Shown: positions 54,105-64,000 of the stretch, piece by piece | How the letters are laid out: every line of letters begins with the position of its first letter | Numbering within the stretch: the first letter of the stretch is position 1 | Notes under the pieces: generated by a model | What the model saw: the letters and a program-made list of their open reading frames with translations, nothing else | Told to the model about the DNA's origin: nothing | Databases searched by the model: none | Program-made: the position numbers and the translations under genes | NCBI GenBank assembly: GCA_033782935.1 | Contig: JAWQEG010000506.1 | Span: 2,434,501 to 2,498,500 of the forward strand | DNA: 64,000 bases | Origin: Petrolisthes cinctipes | Taxonomy: Eukaryota; Arthropoda; Malacostraca; Decapoda; Porcellanidae | Direction: 5' to 3'

Positions 54105-55198
54105 GGGTGGGAGCGGTATTAGTGGGGTACGGTTGTGTCGGGTAGGCTGGGGCAGGAGAGGAGCGGGGTTGGTTGGTGTCGGGAGGGAAAGGACAGGCGC
54201 TCAGGTGTGAGTGTCGGGAAGAAATTGTGTGGTGTGATAGAGTGGTGGAGGTGTGGGTAATAGAGGGGTGAGATTGGTGGTAGGGTGTCACACGAATGGC
54301 TGTGTGGGTGCATGAGTGTGTTGGAGGTGTGTTGTTGGCGAGCTTTACCCGTTCCCAGGACGTGACGTATGGTTGTCCCACCACCTGGATAGTGAAGGTC
54401 GACTCCGACCTGGAGATCACGGGGTATGGTCCGGTGTAGGGTGCCTGTAGGGCAAAGCGGTGCGCATTCATGCACAGGAAGAGAGAAGTAGCAGTGTAGA
54501 GGTTAGGAGGTACGTAGGGCTTGCGTGTCATGTCAGTGTGTGTTATTTCGTGTCTATTGCTGCCTTCAGAGCAGGGAGATAGGTGAGGTTAGAGGTGCCG
54601 ATGTTGCGAGAAATGACATGGTCAGGGAGGCGTAGCTCTTCACTGAAGACCGGCTCCGCCGGCGAGTGATTGAGTACCTCATTGATGGTGATGCAGATGG
54701 TGAGGAGCATGAGGGGCATGCGTCAGTCCACTGGTGTGGCTGCAGGGCCCTGAATGCCTCCTTGAGGTGGCGATGCAACCGCTCCACCATGCCGTTGCTG
54801 GCTGGGCGATAGGCTGTGGTCCTCTGACGCCGAGTACCCAGAACTGTAGCATGTTTTGCCATGCTCCGGACTCAAACTGGGTACCCTGGTCCATCACAGT
54901 TACAGCGGGAGGAGCATAGGTGGGGACCCAGTCGGCCAGGAAGTGGCGTGCAGTTCCCTCGGCAGTGATGTCTGCCATGGAAGTCACCGTACAGCAATGC
55001 ATGGCCCTGTCCACGCAGGTAAGGAGGTAGCTGTGGCCGTGGGAAGGAGGCAGGGGCCCCACAACGTCCACATGCACCATGTGAAACCTGCTGGTTGGGA
55101 CGGGGAAGTCGTGGAGTGGTGGTCGGGTGTGGCGGCCCGACCTTCACCCGTTGGCAGTGGACACAGGCGACAACCCTGTTCTCAACCTCCTTCCGCAT
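54067..55198 (-). pseudogene. Gypsy H integrase
   Basis: Minus strand: zinc region (VVACVHCQRVKVG, from 55198), first core Asp in MVHVDVVGPLPP, second in VTVMDQGTQF, Glu in NGMVERLHRHLKEA, each in different frames. C-terminal domain in 54531-54067 (YVPPNLYTATSLFLCMNAHR, PYTGPYPVISRSESTFTIQV, VGQPYVTSWERVK). Confidence 0.7.
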
Positions 55199-55505
55199 CC
55201 CTGGCCAAACATAGGACGAGGCAGAGGAGAGGTGTGATGCTGTGGTGGGTGACCCTGTGGCTGAGGAAGTTGAGGCTGTCCGCTCCCAAGACGCACTTAG
55301 AGGGGTGTACCTTCAGGCCATATTGCTGCAGGGGGCTGAAGAGCTCTCTCAAGTGTTGTTGGTGCATGGAGTCGAGTCCTCCCAGCACCCTATCCATGAA
55401 TCGTTGCAAGGTCTGTGTAGCAGTAAGGAGGCCGAAGTTCATGGATGGGAACTCGAATAGGCAGAAGGGTGTGGTGATAGCCGTCTTTCTGATGTCGTCC
55501 TCGGC
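55182..55505 (-). pseudogene. Gypsy H RT remnant
   Basis: Minus strand: IPVAEDDIRK-like sequence before 55440, then FGLLTATQTLQRFMDRVLGG with a jump over the YIDD box straight to HQQHLRELFSPLQQYGLKVH and PSKCVLGADSLNFLSHRVT. At about 55230 it jumps into the integrase zinc region; RT thumb and all RNase H are missing. Confidence 0.7.
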
Positions 55506-55551
55506 GACAGGGATCTGCTGGCATACGGCAGGGCTTGGCAGAGCACGGGGG

Positions 55552-55849
55552 TCAGGTGGTGACTACTGTGTGTCTGAAGCCAGGGCCTGTGGGAGCCGCC
55601 TGTGGTGAAGTTGTAGTAAGGGTAGGAAACTCCTGAAGGATGTCGTCGTACTTGCTGGAGTGTAAGATGTGGGTGATGTAGGGTGTGGTGGCACCCGCCG
55701 GCTGATGAATGAGCCACCTGCCATTGGGGTCTATCAAGAGATCGTGTGCCATGAGGAAGTCCATTCCCAGGGTTGGGTACAATACCACGTTCACCTCTGA
55801 CACGGAGTCCACGAGGAACAGCTCGCCCGACCCCAGGTCCTCCACACAT
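55552..55849 (-). pseudogene. Gypsy H protease
   Basis: Minus strand: MEDLGSGELFLVDSVSEVNV, so the DSGS active site reads DSVS (Gly to Val), which should inactivate it; then a short deletion to TLGMDFLMAHDLLIDPNGRW. The remainder joins RT spacer sequence (SSKYDDILQEFPTL). Confidence 0.7.
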
Positions 55850-55922
55850 AGGAGAGTACGGGAAGTCTAGTCATGAGGGTGGGCGTTGGAAGGTGGTGGG
55901 CCATGGTTAGTGTTAGTCTTGG

Positions 55923-56589
55923 TGTAAGGGCCAGAATAAAACTTCTCTCACCTCCACACAAGGAACACCAAAAGAAACTCTGACATAAAATACACACATA
56001 TATTAACACTTCAAACTTTATAACACTTAAAATCAATAACAATAAATATAATCCTCGAGTTTAGTCTCGATGCCCCGTCTAGACTCTCCTGAATTAAGCA
56101 CGATGATTACTGTTGAATCTTAGGCACAATTCTGGGAACATGGAGAGCAGTGAGCCCGAATCACAACTACGGGACACAAGGACGACCTGGGTTGACTCGT
56201 AACTGGGTTGAATGGATGCCTCACCGGCCCGGCCTTCGGCTGATGTAGGATCCTTAAATCAAACAAACACATAAGCCACTTCTCTTGAATTTAACTTTTA
56301 TACAACACATCAACACAAACTATGAAGCACGTTGGCCTTCAACTCGATCTTTACGTTAATCCCCGGCTCCCTTATGGTTAAATCAATAATAAATAAGGAC
56401 TTAAGACCAAACGATGCTCAGACAACTACCATAAAGAGCGGTGAACTGGCAGGTTTACAATCAACTATACTTACATACATACATAATATATATACAATAA
56501 ACAGTCTCCTTTTATGACATTGAGTCTTGTTATTCAGTAACATGTTTACAATTAAGATTATAACTGTTACATATAGGTTGGCCCTTACA
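55923..56589 (-). repeat. 3' LTR of gypsy I
   Basis: 667 bp; minus strand from TGTAAGGGCCAACC to TTCTGGCCCTTACA, with 10-bp inverted ends TGTAAGGGCC/GGCCCTTACA. Preceded by AGAGGGGAGCCA. The outer flank is CTTGG (55918-55922); the partner flank is gone. Confidence 0.85.
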
Positions 56590-56713
56590 TGGCTCCCCTC
56601 TAAAATATCTATCCAGATAGATAGATACCCAGATTCCAACAAAATATATTCCTTAACCTAGTAAGTTAACAATAATTTATATACATCCATGCAATTATTT
56701 ACAGTCCTTCATT

Positions 56714-56979
56714 TTAACCGATAGCTCGGCTCAAAAATTCAGCTCCGACATTGTCCTTTCCGGCAACATGGACAAGTCTAAATCTAAATGACTGTAAACA
56801 TAGGGCCCATCGGAGTAATCTGTTATTATTACCCTTAAAATTTCTCAAATATACCAAAGGTTTATGATCTATCTCTAGGATGAACTCTGCTCCCAGCAAA
56901 TAATATTTGAACCTATTAACCCCGAACACTATTGCTAGACATTCCCTTTCAATTGTGGAATATCTACGTTCCCTGTCTA
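56714..56979 (-). pseudogene. Gypsy I RNase H, C-terminal part
   Basis: Minus strand after the transposon's TA: DRERRYSTIERECLAIVFGV, EIDHKPLVYL, RLVHVAGKDNVGAEFLSRAI, stop at 56714. The first part of RNase H is at 60368-60515. Excising 56980-60365 plus one TA restores a continuous SRKLLDRERRY. Confidence 0.85.
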
Positions 56980-57768
56980 CTAAGGATTTCAGAGACATTG
57001 CAAGCTCGTTTTTTCAGAATGACTCTGTAACGAACACTCGTATCAGTACGAGCTTTCGCTAGAGTTTAGTACACACAGTGTCCTAATTTATAAGAGTATC
57101 ATGAATCACTAATTGTAAATTATAAAGACGCTTGTCCTTATACAAAGAGGCATAAACTGGATTTGCCAGACATGGAAACGAACACAACTAGTGACGTGTT
57201 GTCTGTGACGTATAAAAAGCTCCACATACACTCTCCCTGCTCCTCCACTTCCACCCCCCTCTTCTCTCCGTCTCCTTAATTTCCTCACCTGCCCTCCCCC
57301 AGCCCCCCCCCCCCCCCCCACGTCTCTCTCTTTTATTTTCTCTCTCTCTCTCTCTCACACGTGTAGAAAGATAGAATGTGAATAAATGAGTGAGTTATGT
57401 ATTACGGTGAGTGCAAGCTCGTATTCTGGAAATATCTTTGTAATGGGCACCTTGCCCGTCTGTTCTCCCTCCCCTCCCTCTCCTTGACTGTCGCCAAGTA
57501 AAATACAATATTTTTTCTAGATAAATGTATGAATATTCGATAAAGGCATGCATAATGTGTTAGTAGTACTGCATTTCGTTATTATTGTGTTACATATCTT
57601 AATGTATCCACACATGAGAGTAGGGTGGGGTAGTAGAAAAATAACCACCATGATTGAGGGGAAAACGACTGTTCAGTTGTTATACTTGTGTTTGGTTACT
57701 TTTCTTCTTCATCGTGATGTATACTCAGGGCGTCAGTCGTTTACTTGTAACACGAAGGTAAAGAAGGG

Positions 57769-58038
57769 ATGGCCACCTCGGTAGACAAATGTCGGCATGG
57801 TTGCAGGAATGCGTTTGTCACGCAACTTTTCAACTTTTTTAAGAATGAGAAAGCAGCCAATCGCATGCAGATTGGTTTGAATAGGTACCGTATGTGGTTA
57901 TGGTTATTTGTTTCTTCCTATTGGCCAGTCATTGGAATCACAGCTTTAATGATAGCGAGGTATACATTTTTAAGCAGGAAATGTATATTTGAATTGACAA
58001 TGTTTATCACACACACACACAGACACAATATATATATA

Positions 58039-58128
<90 letters not shown>

Positions 58129-59362
58129 TTTACCTCTCCTCCATACAGCCTACAACCGTGTGGCAGCGGCCTTAAGGATGAAGGTCGGGACGGTGCATTC
58201 AATTGTGTCTCGCAGGACCAGGCCACGCCGTGCCACACCGCCAACACCTCCAGCACAGCCCGTCCTCGACAGTTTCACTGTAGGTGCCATACGCCGGCAC
58301 GTTCATACCAAGTTTGCTGCCAAGCAGGCTTTCACTCTCGCATCCCTGACAGGGAACCTGAAGGAAGCGAGCATCATCCCTGAAAGTACCTCGAAGATTT
58401 CGCTGTGCCGCCTCCTACACAAAATGGGATTCCAGTATAAGACTGCACAACGTAAAATGTATGTGAGAAAGGAGTCCATGGACGTCGTGTGCCACAGAAT
58501 ACGCGCCCTGCGGATACTTCAAAGACACCGGGAAGAGGACAGGATGGTAGTATACATTGACGAGACGTGGTTTACCACCAGGATGAGTCACAACATGGAG
58601 TGGGTGGACAGCATGCAGCCTAACACCAGTGCCACTTACAGCCGTCAGGTGCCGCCAGGAGATGGGGAGCGATTCGTGGTAGTAGCAGCTGGCACAGCCG
58701 ATGGCTTCGTTGAGGGCTCCTTCCTCTGTTTCGCTGCTAATAATACGACCGGCGACTACCATGGGGAGATGAATGGGGAGCTCTTCCTCCGGTTGCTAAC
58801 GACACAGCTCCTGGCGATCCTGGAGCAGCCAGCGGTATTGGTGATAGACAATGCTCCATACCACAGCATGCTGACTGAGGAGAGTCGCTGTCCCACCACT
58901 GCCACCAGGAAATCTCATCTCATCGAATGGTTGGAGCACCGACAGATTTCCTTCCCGCAGCATGCTACAAGGCCTGAGCTCCTCAACATTTGCCGTCAAT
59001 ACAGGCCAGAGCCTCAGTACAAGGTGGATGATATCATTCGCGAATGGGGCCACTAGATCGTCCGCCTGCCACCCGCTCATCCTGAGCTCAATGCAATTGA
59101 GCAGGTGTGGGGGCACATGAAGCGACACGTGCGCTCCTCACTTCAACGCTTCACCCGAGCTGACCTGCAGGCCAGGATGGAGGAGGCCAGACTCTCTGTC
59201 ACTGACGAGGTGTGGGCAGGGGCGGTTCGTCGATCACGAGCTTTTGAGGACGAATACCGTTCAACAGATAATGTGCATGAAAGTGTTGATCCTGTCATTA
59301 TTACCCTTGACAGTGACAGTGACGATGAAGTTGACTTGATATTAAGTAGTGACGAAAATTAA
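57769..59362 (+). pseudogene. IS630/Tc1/mariner-type transposase, wide DD-E spacing, one premature stop
   Basis: DDE transposase that would bind the long inverted ends and cut and paste the element. Main frame 58103-59056: HTH-like [20 protein letters not shown], a central domain, first Asp in VVYIDETWF, second in [10 protein letters not shown]; then a TAG at 59054-59056 in the same frame as 59057-59362, which holds HPELNAIEQVW with the Glu. The count between second Asp and Glu is 83 residues (stop included), against 34 in classical elements. The N-terminus (MATSVDKCRHGCRNAF, frame 1 from 57769) seems joined through a possible intron (donor C|GTATGT at 57889, acceptor CATACAG at 58147) that contains an AT/GT microsatellite. 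Acidic C-terminus (DSDSDDEVD). Confidence 0.8.
58037..58128. repeat. (AT)n(GT)n microsatellite inside the transposase gene
   Basis: About 66 bases of AT followed by 22 of GT. It lies in the proposed intron; the start codon drawn inside the GT run is not credible. Confidence 0.9.
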
Positions 59363-60367
59363 AATTGATGATTATAATTCATGTTATACATTACACATTC
59401 ATGTGATATAAAGCTTTCAGTCGTATTTCCTTTCCTTTGAATATCCATCATCCGTGCACATACTCAATACCCATATAAGCAATGATGTATTGTATATTGG
59501 TGTATAATTTCACATTGAACAAATACAACATAATTGTCATATATATAAATAATACTATTTGACAAACAAGTACGTTTTATGGGCCGTGAGGGTAAAATCA
59601 ACTGGTGACGGGTGGGGGGAAGCCAAAAAAGGCTAAGCCTCTGTTTTAAGCAGTACCACACACAAGTTACCTTACGCAACCCTTTCATGTTGCTATATTT
59701 TACTCTCAACCCTTCCCTATCATTACAACCACCCTATACCATGGCTTTTATTACACTTCGCCGATAAAGCAACCCTATCAGTACATACCATAAGATAGCG
59801 CCACAGAAACGTGCGCCACCATACCTCCAAACCATTGCGTCACCGACAGTATTGGTGGTTATTATTGACACAGTGTCCTACTCCAGCCTTTACTTAATGT
59901 GTGCCTATCAGCAACAACGTCATGAAACAAAGCCACGACCAATTATTAATATATACCTTATTTTCATAGGTATGATGCATGAGTCACTGCCCGTAATTGA
60001 AGAGAGAGAGAGGGAGAGGGAGAGAGACGTGGGGGGGGGGGGCTGGGTGAGGGCAGGTGAGGAAATTAAGGAGACGGAGAGAAGAGGGGGGTGGAAGTGG
60101 AGGAGCAGGGAGAGTGTAGGCGGAGCTTTTCATACGTCACAGACAACACGTCACTAGTTGTGTTCGTTTCCATGTCTGGCAAATCCAGTTTATGCTTCTT
60201 GGTATAGGGACAAGTGTCTTTATAATTTACAATTAGTGATTCATGATACTCTTATAAATTAGGACACTGTGTGTACTAAACTCTAGCGAAAGCTCGTACT
60301 GATACGAGTGTTCGTTACAGAGTTATTCTGAAAAAACGAGCTTTCAATGTCTCTGAAATCCTTAGTA

Positions 60368-61334
60368 GTAGCTTTCTACTGGCATAAGCAACTGGGAATG
60401 GTTTATTTTCTTTGTATTGAAACAAAACAGCTCCTAACCCATACACAGAAGAATACGTTCTAAGGACAAACGGTATTGAAAGGTTTGTGAGTTTAAGGAC
60501 TGGATCCTCTGCCAAAACTGACTTAAGTTTCTCAAAATACTGAACAAACTCGGGGACTCAGTCGGGAGTCCACTCTATTGGCTCCTTTACACCCTTCCTT
60601 AACATATCAGACAATGGTGACGTCAAGGTGGACTCATGTTCAATAAAATTACGGTAGAAGGATACCAAACCTAGGAATGACCTCAAAGTTTTCTTAGTTG
60701 GGGGAGGAGAAACCCTGAGTATCGCCTGAACTTTGTCGTTAACTGGTCTTAGAGTTTCTCCATCTATATTGTACCCGAGATACTGAATGGAACTGAATCC
60801 AAACCTACACTTGACAGGCTTTACTGTTAATCCATGGTCACGAAGACGTTGTAAAACTTCACGTACACTCTTAACATGTTTATTCCAAGTATCAGCAAAT
60901 ATAAAAACATTATGAAAATAGATGGAGACATTCTCAAGTCCGGCTAAAACAAGGCGCATTAATCTAATATAAGTTGCACAGGCTGTAACCAAACCATAGG
61001 GCATCAGGCAAAACTCCATTAACCCTTTGTGAGCGAGAAAAGCAGTTAGGGGCTTCGCTCTCACTGTAAGAGGGACCTGGTAGTAGGCCTTTGTCAGATC
61101 AAGTTCAGAAAAATATCTCGCCCCAGAAAACTTGTGTAAGTCATCCTCTAGTTTACACATTGGTTCAGCATGGAAATCGGTAACAGCATTAAGGACTCTA
61201 TAATCAATACCCATCCTATAATTTCCATCTGGCGATGAATGACATGACTGGGAAGGTTTAATTATTCCTTGTCGAAGAAGATTTTCTACTTCCTCTTTAA
61301 AATATGATTGCAGGTGTACCGGAAGTGAATACAA
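60368..61334 (-). pseudogene. Gypsy I reverse transcriptase and start of RNase H
   Basis: Minus strand, 61334-60558: RT with LLRQGIIKPSQSCHSSP, YRMGIDYRVLNAVT, SELDLTKAYYQVPL, FCLMPYGLVTACATY. The catalytic box reads IYFHNVFIF, so both Asp of YxDD are replaced (His, Asn). Thumb and connection follow (QYLGYNIDG, SFLGLVSFYRNF). A stop and frameshift near 60520-60560 precede 60515-60368 with the RNase H start (YSSVYGLGAVLFQY: the usual DAS reads YSS). Inactive before and apart from the transposon insertion. Confidence 0.85.
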
Positions 61335-61409
61335 TTTAGGTTTTAATTAAGTCGCTCAGTAGTACAGAGAGAGATATCATGAAATAAGGTAGTGGTACAA
61401 CCTGGTTTG

Positions 61410-61917
61410 TCAGAAAAAAACATCGTTGAATTCTTCAATGATATGTTTGAAATCTTCCTTCTCCTCTACAGACAACCTACTAGATATTTCCGCTTCTGAA
61501 ACATCAGGGGATGAGCTAAACTCTTGAGAAGGAAAATCCAGTTCATGATCTGAGCTATCATCACTCTCCACACATACCTGAACAACTAAAGGTTGATCCT
61601 CAAAATCTAATCCAGTCATTTCATCCAGTACATATGCCATGGATACCTGAGCTCTTCGAAAATATTTCTTTAGAAGATTAGCATGGTACAATTTTGGTTT
61701 GCCATCTTCATAAATCAGATAAGTCACTCTATTCCTACATTCTAGAACCCTGTAAGGTCCTTTCCATGCCATCAGTAGTTTACGCCTATCATCAGGTAGC
61801 AATAGAAGCACTTCATCACCTGGTTTAAATTTCCTCCCCTGTGCTTTTACATCAAAATAAGACTTGAACTGCTGAGCATTAATATCCGAATTTTTTGCAT
61901 AAATTTTTTGCACAATG
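61410..61917 (-). pseudogene. Gypsy I integrase C-terminal domain and integrase-RT linker
   Basis: Minus strand: KFKPGDEVLLLLPDDRRKLL, WKGPYRVLECRNRVTYLIYE, YHANLLKKYFRRA, an acidic linker (VESDDSSDHELDFPSQEFSS, DVSEAEISSRLSVEEKEDFK) and FNDVFF, then a stop before RT. An acidic linker between integrase and RT is also present in gypsy G's equivalent region in shorter form. The open frame continues upstream into the GC-rich LINE repeat, creating a chimeric ORF of 264 codons. Confidence 0.8.
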
Positions 61918-62200
61918 CGACGCCCAGGCGGATAACTCGGCCCTTCCGGGGGCCTATCGCCATGGCCCCCCGGCTGCAAATGCCTCACCAAGGCATTATC
62001 AGGAGGATGACTCGGCTCCCCGGGTACCTGAACTTGGGGCCTGGTCCCCATTGGCCTCACGCCAGTGCCCCCTGGGGCGCAGGGGTTCCCGGACAGATGA
62101 CTCGGTCCCTCTGCCAGGGGCCTAGCGCCATGGCCCCCCGGGTGCAGTTGCCGAAGCAAGGCATTCCCGGGAAGATGATTCGGCACCCTGGATTTTTTTA
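61918..62200 (-). repeat. GC-rich in-frame repeat, second copy
   Basis: The same units as 2688-2990 (GCCATGGCGnTAGGCCCC, GGCACTGGCGTGAGGCCAAT). It ends at CGCCTGGGCGTCGCAT, after which copy 1 continues with repeat and LINE, but this copy continues with gypsy I integrase. Confidence 0.8.
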
Positions 62201-63963
62201 GCACAGTATACTAAAAGTTGTTGATCTCGTCTCAATCGGAGGGGAGGCACTTGTGACTCCACCTCTAGACGCTCGATTCGAGTGCAACGTAGGGCTCCAA
62301 GAAACACACGCAAACACGCATTCTGCACAACATCCAAACCTTTCAACACAGACTCAGATGCCGAACCATATACTATTGACAAATAATCTACTCTAGATCT
62401 TATCAGGGATTTATATAGCATTAGCAATGACTTCCCATCTGCTCCCCATTGAGTACCAGAAATGCACTTCAGCAAATGGAGCGCTTTTAAACATTTAATT
62501 TTTAACTGACTGACATAGACTCGCCATGTCAGTCGACTGTCAAAATGCAGTCCAAAAAATTTAGTTGAATTTTGAATAGGTAGGGGGTTGTCACACATAG
62601 TCAGCCGGACGTCTGTCTTCTTCCTATGAGTGAAAATAACCCCTACACTCTATCTTACTGAAAACCTAAAACACCACTGAATCAAATCCAGTGCCAATTG
62701 GATCCGAGTTGCCGAAAACTCTGCATTACAGCTGGAGTGCCATATCGCACAGTCGTCGGTGTACAGTGAATATTTAAGATTTCGAGGAGGAGCTGGTAGA
62801 ATGTCATTGATCATACATAGAAATAAGGTCGGAGACAGAACACTCCCCTGGATGACCCCATTTGCCTGGACAAATATGTCCGAGAAAGTGACTGTGTCCG
62901 AAAAAAGCTTGACAGAGAAAGTTCTGTCAGAAATGAAATTCTTAACAAAAAAGGGCAGGTTACCGCGTAATCCCATCGCATATAGTTTCCTGAGGAGGCC
63001 ATGTCGCCAAGTCATGTCGTAGGCTTTTTCAATGTCTAAAAATACTGCAATCAAAAATTGTTTTTTGGCAAATGACTCTTGAATTTGAACTTCCAGGTTT
63101 ACTAGCTGATCGAGCGTCTGGCGACCTTTACGGAAGCCACACTGCTCGTCAACCAGCAAATTCCTGGAATTTAAAAAATGCAATAGCCTACGATTAACAA
63201 TTCGTTCCATGACCTTGCATAAGCAACTTGTGAGCGCAATAGGTCGATACGATGAAGTCGATCTGGGGTCCCCCCCTCCTTTCGGTATGGGAATGACATG
63301 CGCAAAGTGCCACGAGTTTGGAAAGGTGTGACCCCTCCAAATCTCGTTGAACACTTGCAACATCTTGATCATGGAATCATGATCAAGATGCTTTATCATC
63401 TCATACCGAATCTCATCGGGTCCTGGGGATGTTCCACTACAGGCTCCTACGGCTTGGACAAGCTCTTGCATTGTTAGATCACTGTTGTAATCTAATTCAT
63501 CTCATGTGGCAAAGTCAATATGCTGCAGCTCTGATACTTCCTTGATGGGCAGGAAAGCTGGATGGTAATTTTCAGAGCTGCTAGCAAAAGAGAACTGCCT
63601 GGCGAGGGCGTTAGCAATGTCTCTAGGTTCGTCATAGTTGATGTTATTAAATGAGATGTTAGTAATTTTATTTGATATTTTTTTCTTATTTAATTTTCTT
63701 ACAGTGGACCAGACTTGGGAAATTGATGTTTCACTGTTTATGCTAAAGACAAAGCATCGCCGGGAGTCTCGTTTGGCTTGTCTGATGGTTCGACGAGCCC
63801 TAGCTCTCGCAAGTGTATACTTGCGAAAGTTTTCATCACTAATGTGATTTTTTAAAAGCCTGTAGGCTCTATTCCTCTCACAGAGTACCCTGCGGCAATC
63901 TGGCGTCCACCATGGAACTCTATGCTTTGCGCTATCTACCGAAGTCTTAGGAATTGTTGCCAT
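62122..63963 (-). pseudogene. LINE copy 2 ORF2: linker and reverse transcriptase
   Basis: 63963-63502 (VPWWTPDCRRVLCERNRAYR, typical of the endonuclease-RT linker) and 63471-62650 are one frame split by TGA at 63500-63502. RT blocks: TSPGPDEIRYEMIKHL, VIPIPKGGGDPRSTSSYRPI, QCGFRKGRQTLDQL, FLDIEKAYDMTWRH, GVIQGSVLSP (usual Pro replaced by Ile), catalytic box LYTDDCAIW (Ala to Thr, both Asp kept). A frame change at about 62650-62600 leads to 62598-62122 with the thumb (KFFGLHFDSRLTWRVYVSQL, SIVYGSASESVLKGLDVVQN). Confidence 0.85.
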
Positions 63964-64000
63964 TGCGTCTTTGAGGATATTATCTTGAATATTATTTACT

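Larger units (their letters stand above)
53376..55922 (-). mobile_element. Ty3/gypsy element H fragment (protease to pol tail)
   Basis: Minus strand from 55922, where gypsy I's LTR cuts in: protease, small RT piece, integrase, C-terminal domain, Pro-rich tail to 53376. No LTR of its own is visible beyond 53376. It is related to gypsies C and E by integrase and C-terminal sequence, but the tail lacks the shared closing motif. Confidence 0.7.
56980..60365 (+). mobile_element. 3386-bp Tc1/mariner-superfamily transposon with ~370-bp inverted ends
   Basis: TA duplication (56978-56979, 60366-60367). Inverted repeats start CTAAGGATTTCAGAGACATT and extend to a C-run/CT tract near 57355 on the left and 60000 on the right, almost identical throughout. 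The interior carries one transposase gene (57769-59362). Insertion is in RNase H of gypsy I, so it is younger than gypsy I. The near-identical ends suggest fairly recent movement. Confidence 0.9.
55923..61917 (-). mobile_element. Ty3/gypsy element I, Gmr1-like, 5' end replaced
   Basis: Minus strand: integrase C-terminal domain, RT, RNase H (split by a DNA transposon), short spacer, 3' LTR. RNase H is followed within about 125 bases by the LTR, so no integrase lies downstream and the Gmr1-like order is clear. At about 61917 the element joins the GC-rich repeat of LINE copy 2; everything upstream (gag, protease, integrase core, 5' LTR) is missing. Confidence 0.85.
61918..64000 (-). mobile_element. 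Jockey-like LINE, copy 2 (5' end outside window)
   Basis: Opposite strand to copy 1. Contains the endonuclease-RT linker, RT and the start of the GC-rich block, where it is cut and joined to gypsy I. RT fingers and palm, deleted in copy 1, are present here. Confidence 0.85.

Noticed and set aside
58103..58170. Transposase start inside the GT repeat (MCVCVCVCV)
   Set aside because: A start within a microsatellite is implausible; the upstream ATG frame with a splice fits transposase N-termini better.

Overview
This is repeat-dense eukaryotic genomic DNA, most likely from a decapod crustacean or a similar arthropod. That placement is inferred from the element types (Jockey-like LINEs, several Ty3/gypsy elements with the C..H-x-RFG-x-C-x3-C type of zinc knuckle, tRNA-headed SINEs, a Tc1/mariner-superfamily element with very long inverted ends) and from the many AT, GT/CA and GA microsatellites; no species can be named from the sequence. 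I find no bacterial-style operon and no intact host gene. Almost every coding region is a decayed transposable element carrying stops, frameshifts or internal deletions, so most CDS-like entries are given as pseudogenes. One candidate non-TE gene, a Myb/SANT-like factor on the minus strand (10.6-12.2 kb), may itself be transposon-derived.

Layout, left half: 1-4314 Jockey-like LINE copy 1 (+) with an in-ORF GC-rich repeat and a 206-bp TA-flanked MITE; 4625-6015 3' end and LTR of gypsy A (+); 6016-10044 5' half of gypsy D (-) with a 974-bp PIF/Harbinger-like element in its leader; 10.2-12.2 kb Myb/SANT candidate (-); 12923-19961 gypsy C (+), LTR to LTR; 21.06-23.76 kb a CR1/Jockey-like LINE (+) whose 3' end holds a 216-bp inverted-repeat insertion with two hammerhead-like motifs; 24629-29453 gypsy E (-); 29786-33832 gypsy F (-), LTR to LTR, with a SINE in its 5' LTR.

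Right half: 34607-46172 gypsy G (+), whose pol order is protease-integrase-reverse transcriptase (Gmr1-like). It sits in an AT microsatellite and contains gypsy B (36808-42598, TSD AGGA) and a solo LTR (35090-35654, TSD AGTT). Next come 47.3-50.6 kb an RTE-like LINE (+) split by a 693-bp SINE; 50.6-51.2 kb a CA-rich minisatellite; 51226-51371 a TTAA-flanked MITE; 51.4-53.4 kb without recognisable genes; 53376-55922 gypsy H (-); 55923-61917 gypsy I (-), a second Gmr1-like element, split inside RNase H by a 3386-bp DNA transposon (56980-60365); and 61918-64000 Jockey-like LINE copy 2 (-).

Most informative points: exact target-site duplications reconstruct several nested insertions; the DNA transposon has an unusually wide catalytic spacing (83 residues between the second Asp and the Glu) and about 370-bp inverted ends; two elements place integrase before reverse transcriptase; the two LTRs of gypsy F differ by a clean inversion of a hairpin loop; and a GC-rich coding repeat links a LINE fragment to a gypsy fragment.
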